Below, one piece after another: positions 1 through 7,815 of a stretch of 64,000 nt of DNA (position 1 is the stretch's first letter; every line of letters starts with the position of its first letter). Below the pieces are notes generated by a model. That model did no database searches. It had not been told where the DNA came from and worked only from the letters and a program-made list of their open reading frames with translations. The DNA is taken from positions 1,426,001-1,490,000 of the forward strand of contig NZ_LT629775.1 of the NCBI RefSeq assembly GCF_900105395.1. Reading direction: 5' to 3'. A program made the translations under genes and the position numbers. The stretch is from Streptomyces sp. TLI_053 (GTDB lineage Bacteria; Actinomycetota; Actinomycetes; Streptomycetales; Streptomycetaceae).

Positions 1-525
1 GCTCCGACGACGCCCGGCACCCCGAGCACCACGCCGACCGTCCCGGGCACCACCCCGTCGGGCGAGCCCTCGCCGAGCGCGACGCCCTCCGGCACCCCCT
101 CGCCCTCCGCGTCCGCCTCGCCGTCCGCCGAACCGAGCGGCACCCCGAGCGGCACGCCCACCGCCCCCGTCACCACGCCGTCCGGGAGCCCGAGCCCCAG
201 CGCGACCGCGACCCCGACGACAACCCCCACCACGACGCCGACCGGCACCCCGTCGACGACGCCGACCGCCACGCCGACGGCGACGCCCACGGGCACCCCG
301 ACCAGCTGCCCCGCCCCGACCGGCACGCCGACCGCGACCGCGAGCCCCTCCGCGACGCCGTCCGGCAGCCCGTCGGCCGGCCCCTCGGTGACCCCGAGCG
401 CGACGGCGACCCCGAGCGCCCCGGGCTGCCCCACCCCCACCCCGTCGGACACCCCGTCCGCGACCGTCACCCCGAGCGCCACGACCTCCCCGTCCGCCGC
501 GCCGTCCCCTTCGGCCCAGCAGTAG
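1..525 (+). CDS. C-terminal tail of a Ser/Thr/Pro-rich surface or secreted protein (5' partial)
   Basis: The window opens inside this gene. The 174 visible residues are almost entirely Thr, Pro, Ser, Ala and Gly in short imperfect motifs such as TPTATPT, TPSGTPS and SPSATPS, ending SPSAAPSPSAQQ before a TAG stop. Two Cys residues occur (TSCPAP and APGCPTP), and there is no LPXTG motif or C-terminal membrane anchor. Such segments are usually extracellular, often glycosylated linkers or stalks in actinomycete proteins. The function depends on the missing N-terminal part and cannot be inferred. A strong hairpin follows about 70 bases after the stop, so this is probably the last gene of its transcript. 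Confidence 0.8.
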   Translation, partial: APTTPGTPSTTPTVPGTTPSGEPSPSATPSGTPSPSASASPSAEPSGTPSGTPTAPVTTPSGSPSPSATATPTTTPTTTPTGTPSTTPTATPTATPTGTPTSCPAPTGTPTATASPSATPSGSPSAGPSVTPSATATPSAPGCPTPTPSDTPSATVTPSATTSPSAAPSPSAQQ

Positions 526-597
526 CCCGACCACGCTCCCCCTTCCCCGGTCGAGGACTCGGGCGGGCGGGGTGCGGCAGCAGTGGAGCGAGACCCG

Positions 598-623
598 AGG
601 GCCCGGCACGACCGCCGGGCCCT
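598..623. terminator. Hairpin terminator
   Basis: A perfect 10-bp inverted repeat (AGGGCCCGGC / GCCGGGCCCT) with a 6-nt loop lies between the Ser/Thr/Pro-rich gene and the SIMPL gene. There is no U-tract, as is usual for streptomycete terminators. Confidence 0.7.
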
Positions 624-669
624 CGTCGTGCACGCGCACCCCTGGATCGTCAGTCGTCACACTGATTGG

Positions 670-1326
670 ATGAGCCGCATGTTCGACAAGCACTCGATAG
701 ACACCCCCTGGGGCGCGTCCGTGTTCGGCGCCGCGAGCGTGGACGCCACACCGGACCTGGCCCGGGTCCGGGTGGCGATCGCGGAGACACGACCCAAGCC
801 GGCCGAGGCGTTCGAGGCCACCCGGGGCGGGGTCAACCGGATCCGGGAGGTCCTGCGCGGCCACGGGATCCCCGATACGGCGGTCTCGACCTCCCGGCTG
901 GACCTGAAGTCCTCCTGGGACTACGGCAACGAGCGCACGTTCCTCGGCTACGAGTGCACCGCCTCGTTCGTGATCGAGCTGCGCGAGCTCGATCTGCTGG
1001 AGTCCGTGCTCGTCGATGTCGTCGAGGCCGGGGCGAACCAGGTCGACGGTGTCGAGTTCGACGTGAGTACCAAGAAGGAGCTGCGCGCACAGGCACGCAC
1101 CGCCGCCGTGACGGCCGCACGGGAGAAGGCGGAGCTGTACGCCGGGGCCGCCCAGGTCCGGCTCGGTCCCGTCGTCCACATCAAGGACGTGGACTCCGAG
1201 CAACTGCAGAGCAGTTACCGCAGTCACCGCGGCAGCGGGGGCGGCGACGGCGACGGCGACCTGACACCGGGAAGGATCAGTGTCACCGCGGGCGTGGTCG
1301 TCGGCTTCGCGCTCATCGGGGGCTGA
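670..1326 (+). CDS. SIMPL (DUF541) domain protein
   Basis: The 218-residue product reads as a single SIMPL/DUF541 domain. It has the N-terminal G(S/A)VFGAASVDATPDLARVRV strand, the alternating Arg/Glu helix around AFEATRGGVNRIREVL, the FLGYECTASFVI strand and a C-terminal helix AAREKAELYAGAAQV. The family is known mainly from oxidative-stress and envelope proteins, and its molecular role is unsettled. I see no signal peptide or membrane anchor, so a cytoplasmic location is likely. The start is uncertain: ATG at 670 or 679 fits the family better than upstream starts, but neither has a clear Shine-Dalgarno sequence. A Gly/Asp-rich loop (GSGGGDGDGD) precedes the last strand. Confidence 0.8.
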   Translation: MSRMFDKHSIDTPWGASVFGAASVDATPDLARVRVAIAETRPKPAEAFEATRGGVNRIREVLRGHGIPDTAVSTSRLDLKSSWDYGNERTFLGYECTASFVIELRELDLLESVLVDVVEAGANQVDGVEFDVSTKKELRAQARTAAVTAAREKAELYAGAAQVRLGPVVHIKDVDSEQLQSSYRSHRGSGGGDGDGDLTPGRISVTAGVVVGFALIGG

Positions 1327-1590
1327 CCGCGCCCGCCCGGGGCACGGTGCCCGACCGCGCGTACCGCCGGGCACCGCGACCCGTCGAGCGTGACCGGGCG
1401 GTCAGCGCCCGGCCCGCCGCGGGTGTCACCGTCCGTCCCGTCCCCGACCTCGTCGGCGCCGGACTCGATCGCGATGTCCTGGACCACGGTGGCGACGGCC
1501 GTTCTCCCTGCCGGTGGTGATGACTGACGGTCCGTCGCGATCGAACGGAACCCGCAGCCGACCGAAACGGGACGGGACCGGACGGACGGA

Positions 1591-1908
1591 TCAGGCGGCG
1601 TCCGGGCCGGGGTCCGGGCCGGGGACCGCCTCGTCGGTACCGGCGGGGCCGCCGTCCGTCCGGCCGGGGGCCCGGCCGGACGGGGGGAAGGCCGCGATGA
1701 GCGTGGTGGTCACCGCGAGGCCGAAGTTCCCGGCGTTGACCGCGGTGGCTCCGGCGAGAGTCATGGCGATTCCGGCGATCGCGCCCGACAGGGCGAGTCC
1801 GGTGAGCCGGACGGTTCGGCCGGCGAGCCGGCCGCGGAGCCGGCGGCCTTGGGTCCGCCCGGCCGGCCGCCGCGGACCGCGGCCGGTCGAGGGTGTCTGC
1901 TGGTGCAC
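1591..1908 (-). CDS. Small membrane protein, function unknown
   Basis: This encodes 105 residues with a basic N terminus (about 30 residues, rich in Arg) followed by a hydrophobic stretch covering roughly residues 35-75 that could form one or two transmembrane helices, then a Pro/Gly/Asp-rich tail. The gene is supported by a very good ribosome-binding site (GGAGGAGGG) six bases before the GTG start, which a chance reading frame would be unlikely to have. It is transcribed divergently from the STAND ATPase. I recognise no family. The basic-cytoplasmic, acidic-external arrangement suggests insertion with the N terminus inside. Confidence 0.6.
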   Translation of the reverse strand: MHQQTPSTGRGPRRPAGRTQGRRLRGRLAGRTVRLTGLALSGAIAGIAMTLAGATAVNAGNFGLAVTTTLIAAFPPSGRAPGRTDGGPAGTDEAVPGPDPGPDAA

Positions 1909-2298
1909 GCGAAGCCCTCCTCCCGTGCGGCCCGGCCCGCCGGCCGAACCGCCGTTCTCCGAGACCTCGGAATATCGACATCCGATTCGATTCCGGAAAT
2001 TTCGGTGCCCGTTCCCGCGGAGAACTCCCCGTAACTCCCCGTGCCGCGCGACGTCACCGGAATCGGCCGGTGCGACCGCGGAATTCCCGACAGCGCACCG
2101 CGTCTACAGATCACCACCCCGCGCGCCGTCCCGCCAGAACCGGAGCCGATCACGCGCCAGGTCCGGGCAGATCGCTCCTTTTCACGGACAACGGTTCGAC
2201 GAGTCGGGACGCGGCGCGTCCCGGATTGGCACGGGACGCGTATGCTGTCGGACACCTCGGGACACCGTCGGACAGGCATGGGGGGCTGTGCGATCTCG
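1909..2298. other. Divergent intergenic region upstream of the STAND gene
   Basis: The 390 bases between the small membrane protein and the STAND ATPase are relatively AT-rich in places (around 1970-2000). They hold the GGGACGCG operator cluster and -10 element described separately. I see no further gene here. Confidence 0.6.
2206..2246 (+). promoter_or_regulatory. Candidate operator and -10 element of the STAND ATPase gene
   Basis: GGGACGCG-G-CGCGTCCC is a perfect 8-bp inverted repeat at 2206-2222. A third GGGACGCG half-site follows at 2233-2240 and abuts TATGCT (2241-2246), a good -10 hexamer. Transcription would start near 2253, about 46 bases before the ATG at 2299. The geometry suits repression, possibly by the HTH domain of the downstream protein itself (inference). 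Confidence 0.5.
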
Positions 2299-5271
2299 AT
2301 GAACGGGAACTCCGCGGATCGTCTCGATCCCGCTTCCGCCGCGAGCAAGGAAGACCTCGCACGCTGTCTGAGAACACTGCGGATCCGTGCGGACAGCCCT
2401 TCCTACCGGGACCTGGAGAAGCGGGCGCTCCAGAGCGGCCGCTCGCTGCCGAGGACGACGCTCGGCGAGGTCCTCTCCGGCCGCCGCTTCCCGAGCAAGG
2501 CGTTCCTGCTCGCCTTCGTCGAGCTGTGCGGCGTGGACCCGGTGGCCGAGCCGAGCTGGGAGAGTGCCTGGAACCGCCTGGCCGTCCACTACAAGACCGA
2601 CGTCCGGAGCGAGCCGGGACCCGGCGCGGAGGATCCACGCCCCGATCTGTCCCGCCAGGAGCTCCGGGCCACCCGGCAGCGGGTTCGGGAGCTGGAAGAA
2701 CGGGTGGCGGAGCTGCACGCCGCCTCGACCGCCCGGACCGAGGCCTCCCAGCGTGCCGGCGAGGCCGTCGGACGGGCCGTCGAGGCGTGGACGGCGGTGG
2801 CCGACGAACTCGACCGGCGGGGCGAGCGCGCGCTCGCGGCCCGCGCCCGCACCGCTCTCGCCGAGCTGGCCGAAACCGAGTTCGCCGGGGCCGGAACGGG
2901 GACGGGGGCAGAGGTCGGAGCAGTGGCGCGAGCGGGGGTGGGGGTCGGAGCGGGCACGAGAACCGCAGCCGCGACCGGGGCGGAGGCCGCAGCCCCACCC
3001 ACCGGCCCGGAACCCGTCACCGCCGCCGGTCCCTTCCTCACTGCCGGTGCCCTCCCCACCGCCGGTCCCCGCCCCGCCGCCGTCCCGCCCGCCCGGTCGG
3101 CCCCCGAGGCCGACCCGGACGCCGCGCCACTGCCCGGCCGGGTCAGCGGCAGCCTCCCGGCGGTCTGGAACGTCGAACCCCGGAATCCGGAGTTCACCGG
3201 CCGGGACGCCGTCCTGTCGGACCTGCGCCGCCGCCTCGGCAGCGGGACCGCCGGCGGGGTGCAGGCCCTGCGCGGGGTCGGCGGCGTCGGCAAGACCCAG
3301 ATCGCGATCGAGTTCGCCTGCCGGTTCGCCTCGCACTACGACGTGGTCTGGTGGATCGCCGCCGAGGACCCGGCGCTGATCGGCGAACAGGTGGCGGCCC
3401 TGGCGGTGGAGCTGGCGCTCGCCGAGCCCGGCACCGACACGGCGACGGCCGTCGCCGTCCTCAAGGCCCACCTGCGCGGCCGCAACCGCTGGCTGCTGGT
3501 CTTCGACAACGCCGACGACCGCGCCGGGGTGGCCAAGTGGCTGCCGGGCGGCCCCGGCCACGTGCTGATCACCTCGAGGGCCGGCGGCTGGGAAGGGATC
3601 GCCACCACCGTCCCGGTCGACGTCATGGAGCGGGACGAGTCGGTGGCCCTGCTGCGCACCCGTCGGCCCGAGCTGAGCCCAGAGGACGCGGATCTGCTGG
3701 CGAGCGCCCTCGCCGACCTGCCGCTCGCCCTGGCCCAGGCGGGCGGCTTCCTCGCCGAGACGGCCACCCGGGTCGGCGACTACCTGGCCCTGCTGGACAC
3801 CCACGCGACGGCGGTGCTGACCGAGGGCAGCACCGGCGACTACCGCAAGCCGCTCGCGGGGGCCATCGACCTCAGCGCGACGAGGCTGGCCCGGCTGGAC
3901 CCGCTCGGTCTGGCGGTGGTGCGGCTGTGCGCGTTCCTCGCCCCGGAGTCCGTCCCGGTGCACTGGCTGCTCGCGTTCGGACGGTCGACGGCGGGCCGGA
4001 CCCCGCAGGCCCCCGGCCCGCTCGCTCCCGGCGGCCCGCTGGCCGCCCTGGCGCTGGCCGACACCGACCCGGTCGCCCTGCACCGGGGGGTCGGTTCGGC
4101 CGTCCGGCTGGGGCTGGCGACCAGCACCCACGACGGCGTCCGGCTGCACCGCCTCGTCCAGGCCGTCATCCGGGACCAGTTGGGCGAGGAGGCCGCCGAC
4201 GTGCGCCGCCACGCGCGGAGCGTCCTCGTCCAGGCCGCGCCCGGCGACCCCGAGGACCCCGCCACCTGGGCGACCTGGGCCCGGGTGGTCCCGCACCTGC
4301 TGGCCGTCGACCCGGGCGGCGCCGACTCGCCGGAGCTGCGCGGCCTCGCCTGCGACGCCGCCTGGTACCTCACCGAGCGCGGGGACTCCGAGGCCGCCGC
4401 CCGCCTGGCGGTGGACCTCCGCACCAGCTGGACCGCGTCCTCCGGTCCCGACGACCGGCACGTGCTCTGGGCGAGCCGCTGCCTGGCGCGCGCCCACCGC
4501 GAGCAGGGCCGGTACGAGGCGGCGCACCTGCTCTACCAGGCGTCCATGCCGCGCAGCCGCCGCGCCCTGGGCGAGGACGACCCGCAGACCCTGCGGCTGG
4601 CCCACGGGCAGGCGATCAACCTGCGTCTCCGGGGCCGCTACGAGGAGTCCCGACGGCTCCAGGAGGACACCCTCGCCCGGTACCGTCGCCTGCTCGGGCA
4701 CGACCACCCGCACACCCTGCACTCGGCGAACCACCTGGCCGCCGACCTCAGCGCGCTCGGCCGCTACGAGGAGGCCCGCGAACTCCACCAGGAGACCCTC
4801 GCCCGGTACCGCCGGGTGCTCGGCGACGACCACCCCGACACCCTCCGCTCGGCGAACCACCTGGCCGCCGACCTCAGCGCGCTCGGCCGCTACGAGGAGG
4901 CCCGCGAACTCCACCAGGAGACCCTCGCCCGCTGCCGGCGGGCGTTCGGCGAGGACAGCCCGCACACGCTCCGGGCGGCGGACTCCTACGGCACCACGCT
5001 GCGCCGCCTGGGGCGGCTGGAGGAGGCGCACCGCCTCCAGCGGGAGACCCTCGCCCGGTACCGCCGGGTGCTCGGCGACGACCATCCGCAGACGCTGCGG
5101 ACGGCGCACAACTTCTCCGAGACGCTGCTCGCCCGGGGAGAGGCCGAGGAGGCCCACCGGCTCCAGGCCGACGCTCTGGAGGCCGCCAGGCGGGTGCTCG
5201 GCACGGACCACCCGGAGACGCTCCACGCGGCCCGGCACCTGGCGCTCATCCGGTCCGGCCTGGGTCGCTGA
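2299..5271 (+). CDS. HTH-STAND (NB-ARC-type) ATPase with C-terminal TPR repeats
   Basis: The 990-residue protein has four parts. An N-terminal XRE-like helix-turn-helix (residues about 14-90) contains the SYRDLEKRA and SLPRTTLGEVLSG helices. A coiled coil and Ala/Thr/Pro-rich linker runs to about 290. The STAND NTPase follows, with Walker A GVGGVGKT (326-333), Walker B LLVFDNADD (about 399-407) and the sensor motif LITSR (about 423). A superhelix of 42-residue TPRs runs from about 728 to the end. STAND proteins are signal-gated ATPase switches: ligand sensing by the repeats drives oligomerisation. In actinomycetes this layout is used in transcriptional regulators and in conflict systems, and I cannot tell which applies here. 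I chose the ATG at 2299 because it just precedes the HTH and lies downstream of the predicted -10. ATGs at 2242 and 2278 are also in frame. Confidence 0.85.
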   Translation: MNGNSADRLDPASAASKEDLARCLRTLRIRADSPSYRDLEKRALQSGRSLPRTTLGEVLSGRRFPSKAFLLAFVELCGVDPVAEPSWESAWNRLAVHYKTDVRSEPGPGAEDPRPDLSRQELRATRQRVRELEERVAELHAASTARTEASQRAGEAVGRAVEAWTAVADELDRRGERALAARARTALAELAETEFAGAGTGTGAEVGAVARAGVGVGAGTRTAAATGAEAAAPPTGPEPVTAAGPFLTAGALPTAGPRPAAVPPARSAPEADPDAAPLPGRVSGSLPAVWNVEPRNPEFTGRDAVLSDLRRRLGSGTAGGVQALRGVGGVGKTQIAIEFACRFASHYDVVWWIAAEDPALIGEQVAALAVELALAEPGTDTATAVAVLKAHLRGRNRWLLVFDNADDRAGVAKWLPGGPGHVLITSRAGGWEGIATTVPVDVMERDESVALLRTRRPELSPEDADLLASALADLPLALAQAGGFLAETATRVGDYLALLDTHATAVLTEGSTGDYRKPLAGAIDLSATRLARLDPLGLAVVRLCAFLAPESVPVHWLLAFGRSTAGRTPQAPGPLAPGGPLAALALADTDPVALHRGVGSAVRLGLATSTHDGVRLHRLVQAVIRDQLGEEAADVRRHARSVLVQAAPGDPEDPATWATWARVVPHLLAVDPGGADSPELRGLACDAAWYLTERGDSEAAARLAVDLRTSWTASSGPDDRHVLWASRCLARAHREQGRYEAAHLLYQASMPRSRRALGEDDPQTLRLAHGQAINLRLRGRYEESRRLQEDTLARYRRLLGHDHPHTLHSANHLAADLSALGRYEEARELHQETLARYRRVLGDDHPDTLRSANHLAADLSALGRYEEARELHQETLARCRRAFGEDSPHTLRAADSYGTTLRRLGRLEEAHRLQRETLARYRRVLGDDHPQTLRTAHNFSETLLARGEAEEAHRLQADALEAARRVLGTDHPETLHAARHLALIRSGLGR
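4722..4931 (+). repeat. Recently duplicated TPR unit inside the STAND gene
   Basis: Bases 4722-4805 and 4848-4931 are identical over 84 bp, with a 126-bp period (one 42-residue TPR). A shorter match to the same consensus recurs near 5043-5084. Identity at synonymous positions shows very recent duplication or gene conversion of the sensor repeats. Confidence 0.9.
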
Positions 5272-5343
5272 ACGGACGGGACGCGCGGACTTCCGCCATT
5301 CCTGGGACAACCCTGGCCGCCGGCGGTCAGGACATTCTACGAT

Positions 5344-5359
5344 TGACCGACACCGGTCA
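5344..5359. promoter_or_regulatory. Inverted repeat upstream of the ATP-grasp gene
   Basis: TGACCG-ACAC-CGGTCA is a perfect 6-bp inverted repeat about 95 bases before the ATP-grasp start. It could be an operator. No well-spaced -10/-35 pair is evident around it. Confidence 0.3.
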
Positions 5360-5451
5360 GTAATCGGCACCTCGATCGCGTGGGAATTCCCCGGGCCGGC
5401 CAGCTGGTAGCTTACTGCCGCACTGCCGCCCCCGAGCCGAGGAAATGGCCG

Positions 5452-6384
5452 ATGATCGATCCTAAGATCGCACTGGTAATGGCTAGGCCCCGTCCGGAAA
5501 TCAATGCCGACCATGACATGCCCCTGCTCCTCCGGGCGCTTTCCGAAGCGGGTGCCGACGCAATCTCTGCGGAATGGGACGATCCGGGCGTCGACTGGTC
5601 GGAATTCGATCTCGCGGTGATCCGGTCCACCTGGGACTACACCTGGCGCAAGCCCGAATTCCTCGACTGGGTCGACCGCTGCAGCCGCGCGACCCGGCTG
5701 GCCAACCCCCCGGAGGTGGTGCGCTGGAGCTCGGACAAGAGCTACCTCGGCACCCTCGCGGCGGCCGGCGTCCCGGTCGTCCGCACCCGTTACCTGGCCC
5801 CCGGCGACCCGGCCGACCTTCCGGACGACCACGAGTACGTGCTCAAGCCGGTGATCGGCGCAGGTGCCCGCTACGCCGCCCGGTACCGGCCCGAGCAGCA
5901 CGACGAGGCGCACGACCAGGTGGCCCGGATGCACGCCGAGGGCCTCACCGCCATCCTCCAGCCGTACATGAGCGGCATCGACAGCACCGGCGAACGCGCG
6001 CTGGTCTTCGTCCGGGGACGCTTCCTGCACGCGATCCGGAAGAACGCCGTACTCTCCCCCGACGTGCCGTTCGACCGGCGCAAGGTCGCCCACCCGGGGC
6101 TCCAGCCGTGGTCACCGACCCCCGCCGACCTCGCGGTGGCCGAACGGGCGCTGGCCACGGTGCCGGGCTCGGCGGACCTGCTGTACGCCCGGGTGGACCT
6201 CGTCGACAACGCCGACGGCACACCGCTGGTGATGGAACTCGAACTGGTCGAGCCCAACCTCTTCCTGGCCGCCCACCCGGGCTCGATGTCCACCGTGGTC
6301 CAGGCGATCACAACGGCGGCCGCGGCGGCCGCGGCCCAGCGCGGCACCCGGCGCCGCGCCGAGGACGGCCGGGCGGTCCACTAG
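5452..6384 (+). CDS. ATP-grasp domain ligase (DcsG/RimK-like)
   Basis: The 310-residue cytoplasmic enzyme belongs to the ATP-grasp fold. An N-terminal pre-ATP-grasp Rossmann-like part has the typical DLAVIRSTWDYTWR segment. The central region has the Lys-containing strand EYVLKPVIGAGA, and the C-terminal metal-binding motif ELELVEPNLFL matches the E-x-N/P signature of the family. These enzymes ligate a carboxylate to an amine through an acylphosphate, and DcsG closes the cycloserine ring. The substrate here is unknown. GAGGAA lies 8 bases before the ATG at 5452. The P450 gene begins 61 bases downstream on the same strand, so the two are probably co-transcribed and may act on the same small molecule. 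Confidence 0.85.
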   Translation: MIDPKIALVMARPRPEINADHDMPLLLRALSEAGADAISAEWDDPGVDWSEFDLAVIRSTWDYTWRKPEFLDWVDRCSRATRLANPPEVVRWSSDKSYLGTLAAAGVPVVRTRYLAPGDPADLPDDHEYVLKPVIGAGARYAARYRPEQHDEAHDQVARMHAEGLTAILQPYMSGIDSTGERALVFVRGRFLHAIRKNAVLSPDVPFDRRKVAHPGLQPWSPTPADLAVAERALATVPGSADLLYARVDLVDNADGTPLVMELELVEPNLFLAAHPGSMSTVVQAITTAAAAAAAQRGTRRRAEDGRAVH

Positions 6385-6445
6385 CGACGCCGAGCCGGGA
6401 ACGCGACTGGCACCGGCCACCGCGGCCGGCGAGGGGGGACACGTC

Positions 6446-7765
6446 ATGAGTGCGGGCAGCGACACCGGCACGGGCAGCGACAGCAGCGGCACCGGCACCG
6501 GGGCGACCGGCGGGAAAGCCGCCCGGGGGGCGGACGAGGACGCGGCCGGGACGGGCGCGCTTCCGTTCGCCTGCCCCGCCGCCCTGGCCGAGCCGCCCGG
6601 GCTCGCCGCGCTCCGCGAGCGCGGCGGCCTGGCCAGGCTCCCCACGGCCACCGGCGACCGGGCCTGGCTCGTCACCCGCCACGCCGACGTCCGCGCGCTC
6701 TGCGGCGACCCGCGGATCGGCAAGTCGCACCCCGACCCGGCCCGCGCGCCCCGGCTCTGGGACGCGGCGCTGCTCGGCCCGGAGACCAACCACGCCACGG
6801 CGGTGGCGGACCACCGGCGCTGGCGCAGCACCCTCACCGAGGCCTTCGGGGCGCGCCGCGTCGAACAACTCCGGCCCCGGCTCCAGGCGTCCTTCGACGC
6901 ACTGCTCGGAGCACTGCTCGACACCGGCCCGCCGGCCGAACTGTGCGCGGACCTCGCCCGGCCCTTCGCCCTCGGCGTGATCTGCGACCTCATCGGCATC
7001 CCGGCCGAACGGCGGGTCGCGTTCGCCGCCTGGTCGGACCGGGTGCGCCGGGTCCCGGACCCCGGGGGGACGGCGGACGCGGCGGAGCGGCGGGGCCTCG
7101 ACCGCATCATCGGCGAACTCCTCGACCAGCGCCGCCGCAACCCCGCGGACGACCTGCTCACCGAGCTCGCCGCCCGTGCCGACGGGCCCGACGCGACACG
7201 GCCCGGTGCCCTGCGCCCCGACGAACTCCCGCACACCCTCAGCGGCCTCCTGCTGGCCGGCTACGAGACCGTCGCCACCCGGCTGCCCTACGGCCTGCTG
7301 TACCTGCTCGCCGACCCCGCCGCCCGGACGGCGCTCGCCGCCGACCCCGGCCTCGCCCCCTCCGCCGTGGAGGAGGTCATGCGCCTCGCGGTGCCGGGCG
7401 GCAGCTGGATGCCCCGCTACGCCCGCGCCGACCTGGAGTACGGCGGCGGTCGGATCGCCGCCGGCGACCTCGTCGTGTTCTCCTTCCAGTCCGCCAACCG
7501 GGACGAGCGGGTGTTCCCGGACCCGGACACCCTCGACCTCGGCCGGACGTCCAATCCCCATCTGGCCTTCGGGCACGGCAAGTTCTTCTGCCTGGGCGCC
7601 GGACTGGCCCGGCTGGAGCTGCGGATCGCCTACGAGACCCTGTTCCGGCGCCTGCCGGACCTCCGTCTCGGCTGCGCGCCGGAGGAGGTCCGGGTCGACG
7701 GCGCGAGTGTGACCGGCGGCCTCCACGACCTCCCCGTCAACTGGGGCCGTCCCACCGACAGGTGA
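6446..7765 (+). CDS. Cytochrome P450 with atypical heme-binding loop
   Basis: The 439-residue class I bacterial P450 has no membrane anchor. Visible landmarks are the I-helix LLLAGYET, the K-helix EEVMR (ExxR), the meander NRDERVFPDPD, and the heme-ligand loop FGHGKFFCLG. The Cys ligand is present, but the usual His/Arg two residues before it, which contacts a heme propionate, is Phe. The first 40 residues are Ser/Gly/Thr-rich. GAGGGGGG precedes the ATG. Such enzymes need ferredoxin and a reductase, and neither is in the window. Its partner appears to be the ATP-grasp gene just upstream. A hairpin separates it from the convergent DUF5954 gene. Confidence 0.92.
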   Translation: MSAGSDTGTGSDSSGTGTGATGGKAARGADEDAAGTGALPFACPAALAEPPGLAALRERGGLARLPTATGDRAWLVTRHADVRALCGDPRIGKSHPDPARAPRLWDAALLGPETNHATAVADHRRWRSTLTEAFGARRVEQLRPRLQASFDALLGALLDTGPPAELCADLARPFALGVICDLIGIPAERRVAFAAWSDRVRRVPDPGGTADAAERRGLDRIIGELLDQRRRNPADDLLTELAARADGPDATRPGALRPDELPHTLSGLLLAGYETVATRLPYGLLYLLADPAARTALAADPGLAPSAVEEVMRLAVPGGSWMPRYARADLEYGGGRIAAGDLVVFSFQSANRDERVFPDPDTLDLGRTSNPHLAFGHGKFFCLGAGLARLELRIAYETLFRRLPDLRLGCAPEEVRVDGASVTGGLHDLPVNWGRPTDR

Positions 7766-7780
7766 CGGACCCGCGACCGG

Positions 7781-7806
7781 CCGGAGCGGGAGCGTGCCCG
7801 TTCCGG
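7781..7806. terminator. Hairpin between convergent genes
   Basis: CCGGAGCGGG pairs with CCCGTTCCGG (one mismatch, 6-nt loop) between the P450 stop and the stop of the convergent DUF5954 gene, so it is a likely bidirectional terminator. Confidence 0.55.
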
Positions 7807-7815
7807 AACAGTCCC

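Noticed and set aside
2182..6093. 1303-residue minus-strand open frame
   Set aside because: It is a GC-rich shadow of the STAND and ATP-grasp genes: low-complexity translation, no ribosome-binding site, no domains.
5452..7765. Complete biosynthetic gene cluster
   Set aside because: Only two tailoring-type genes are present; no core synthase, precursor peptide, transporter or resistance gene is adjacent.
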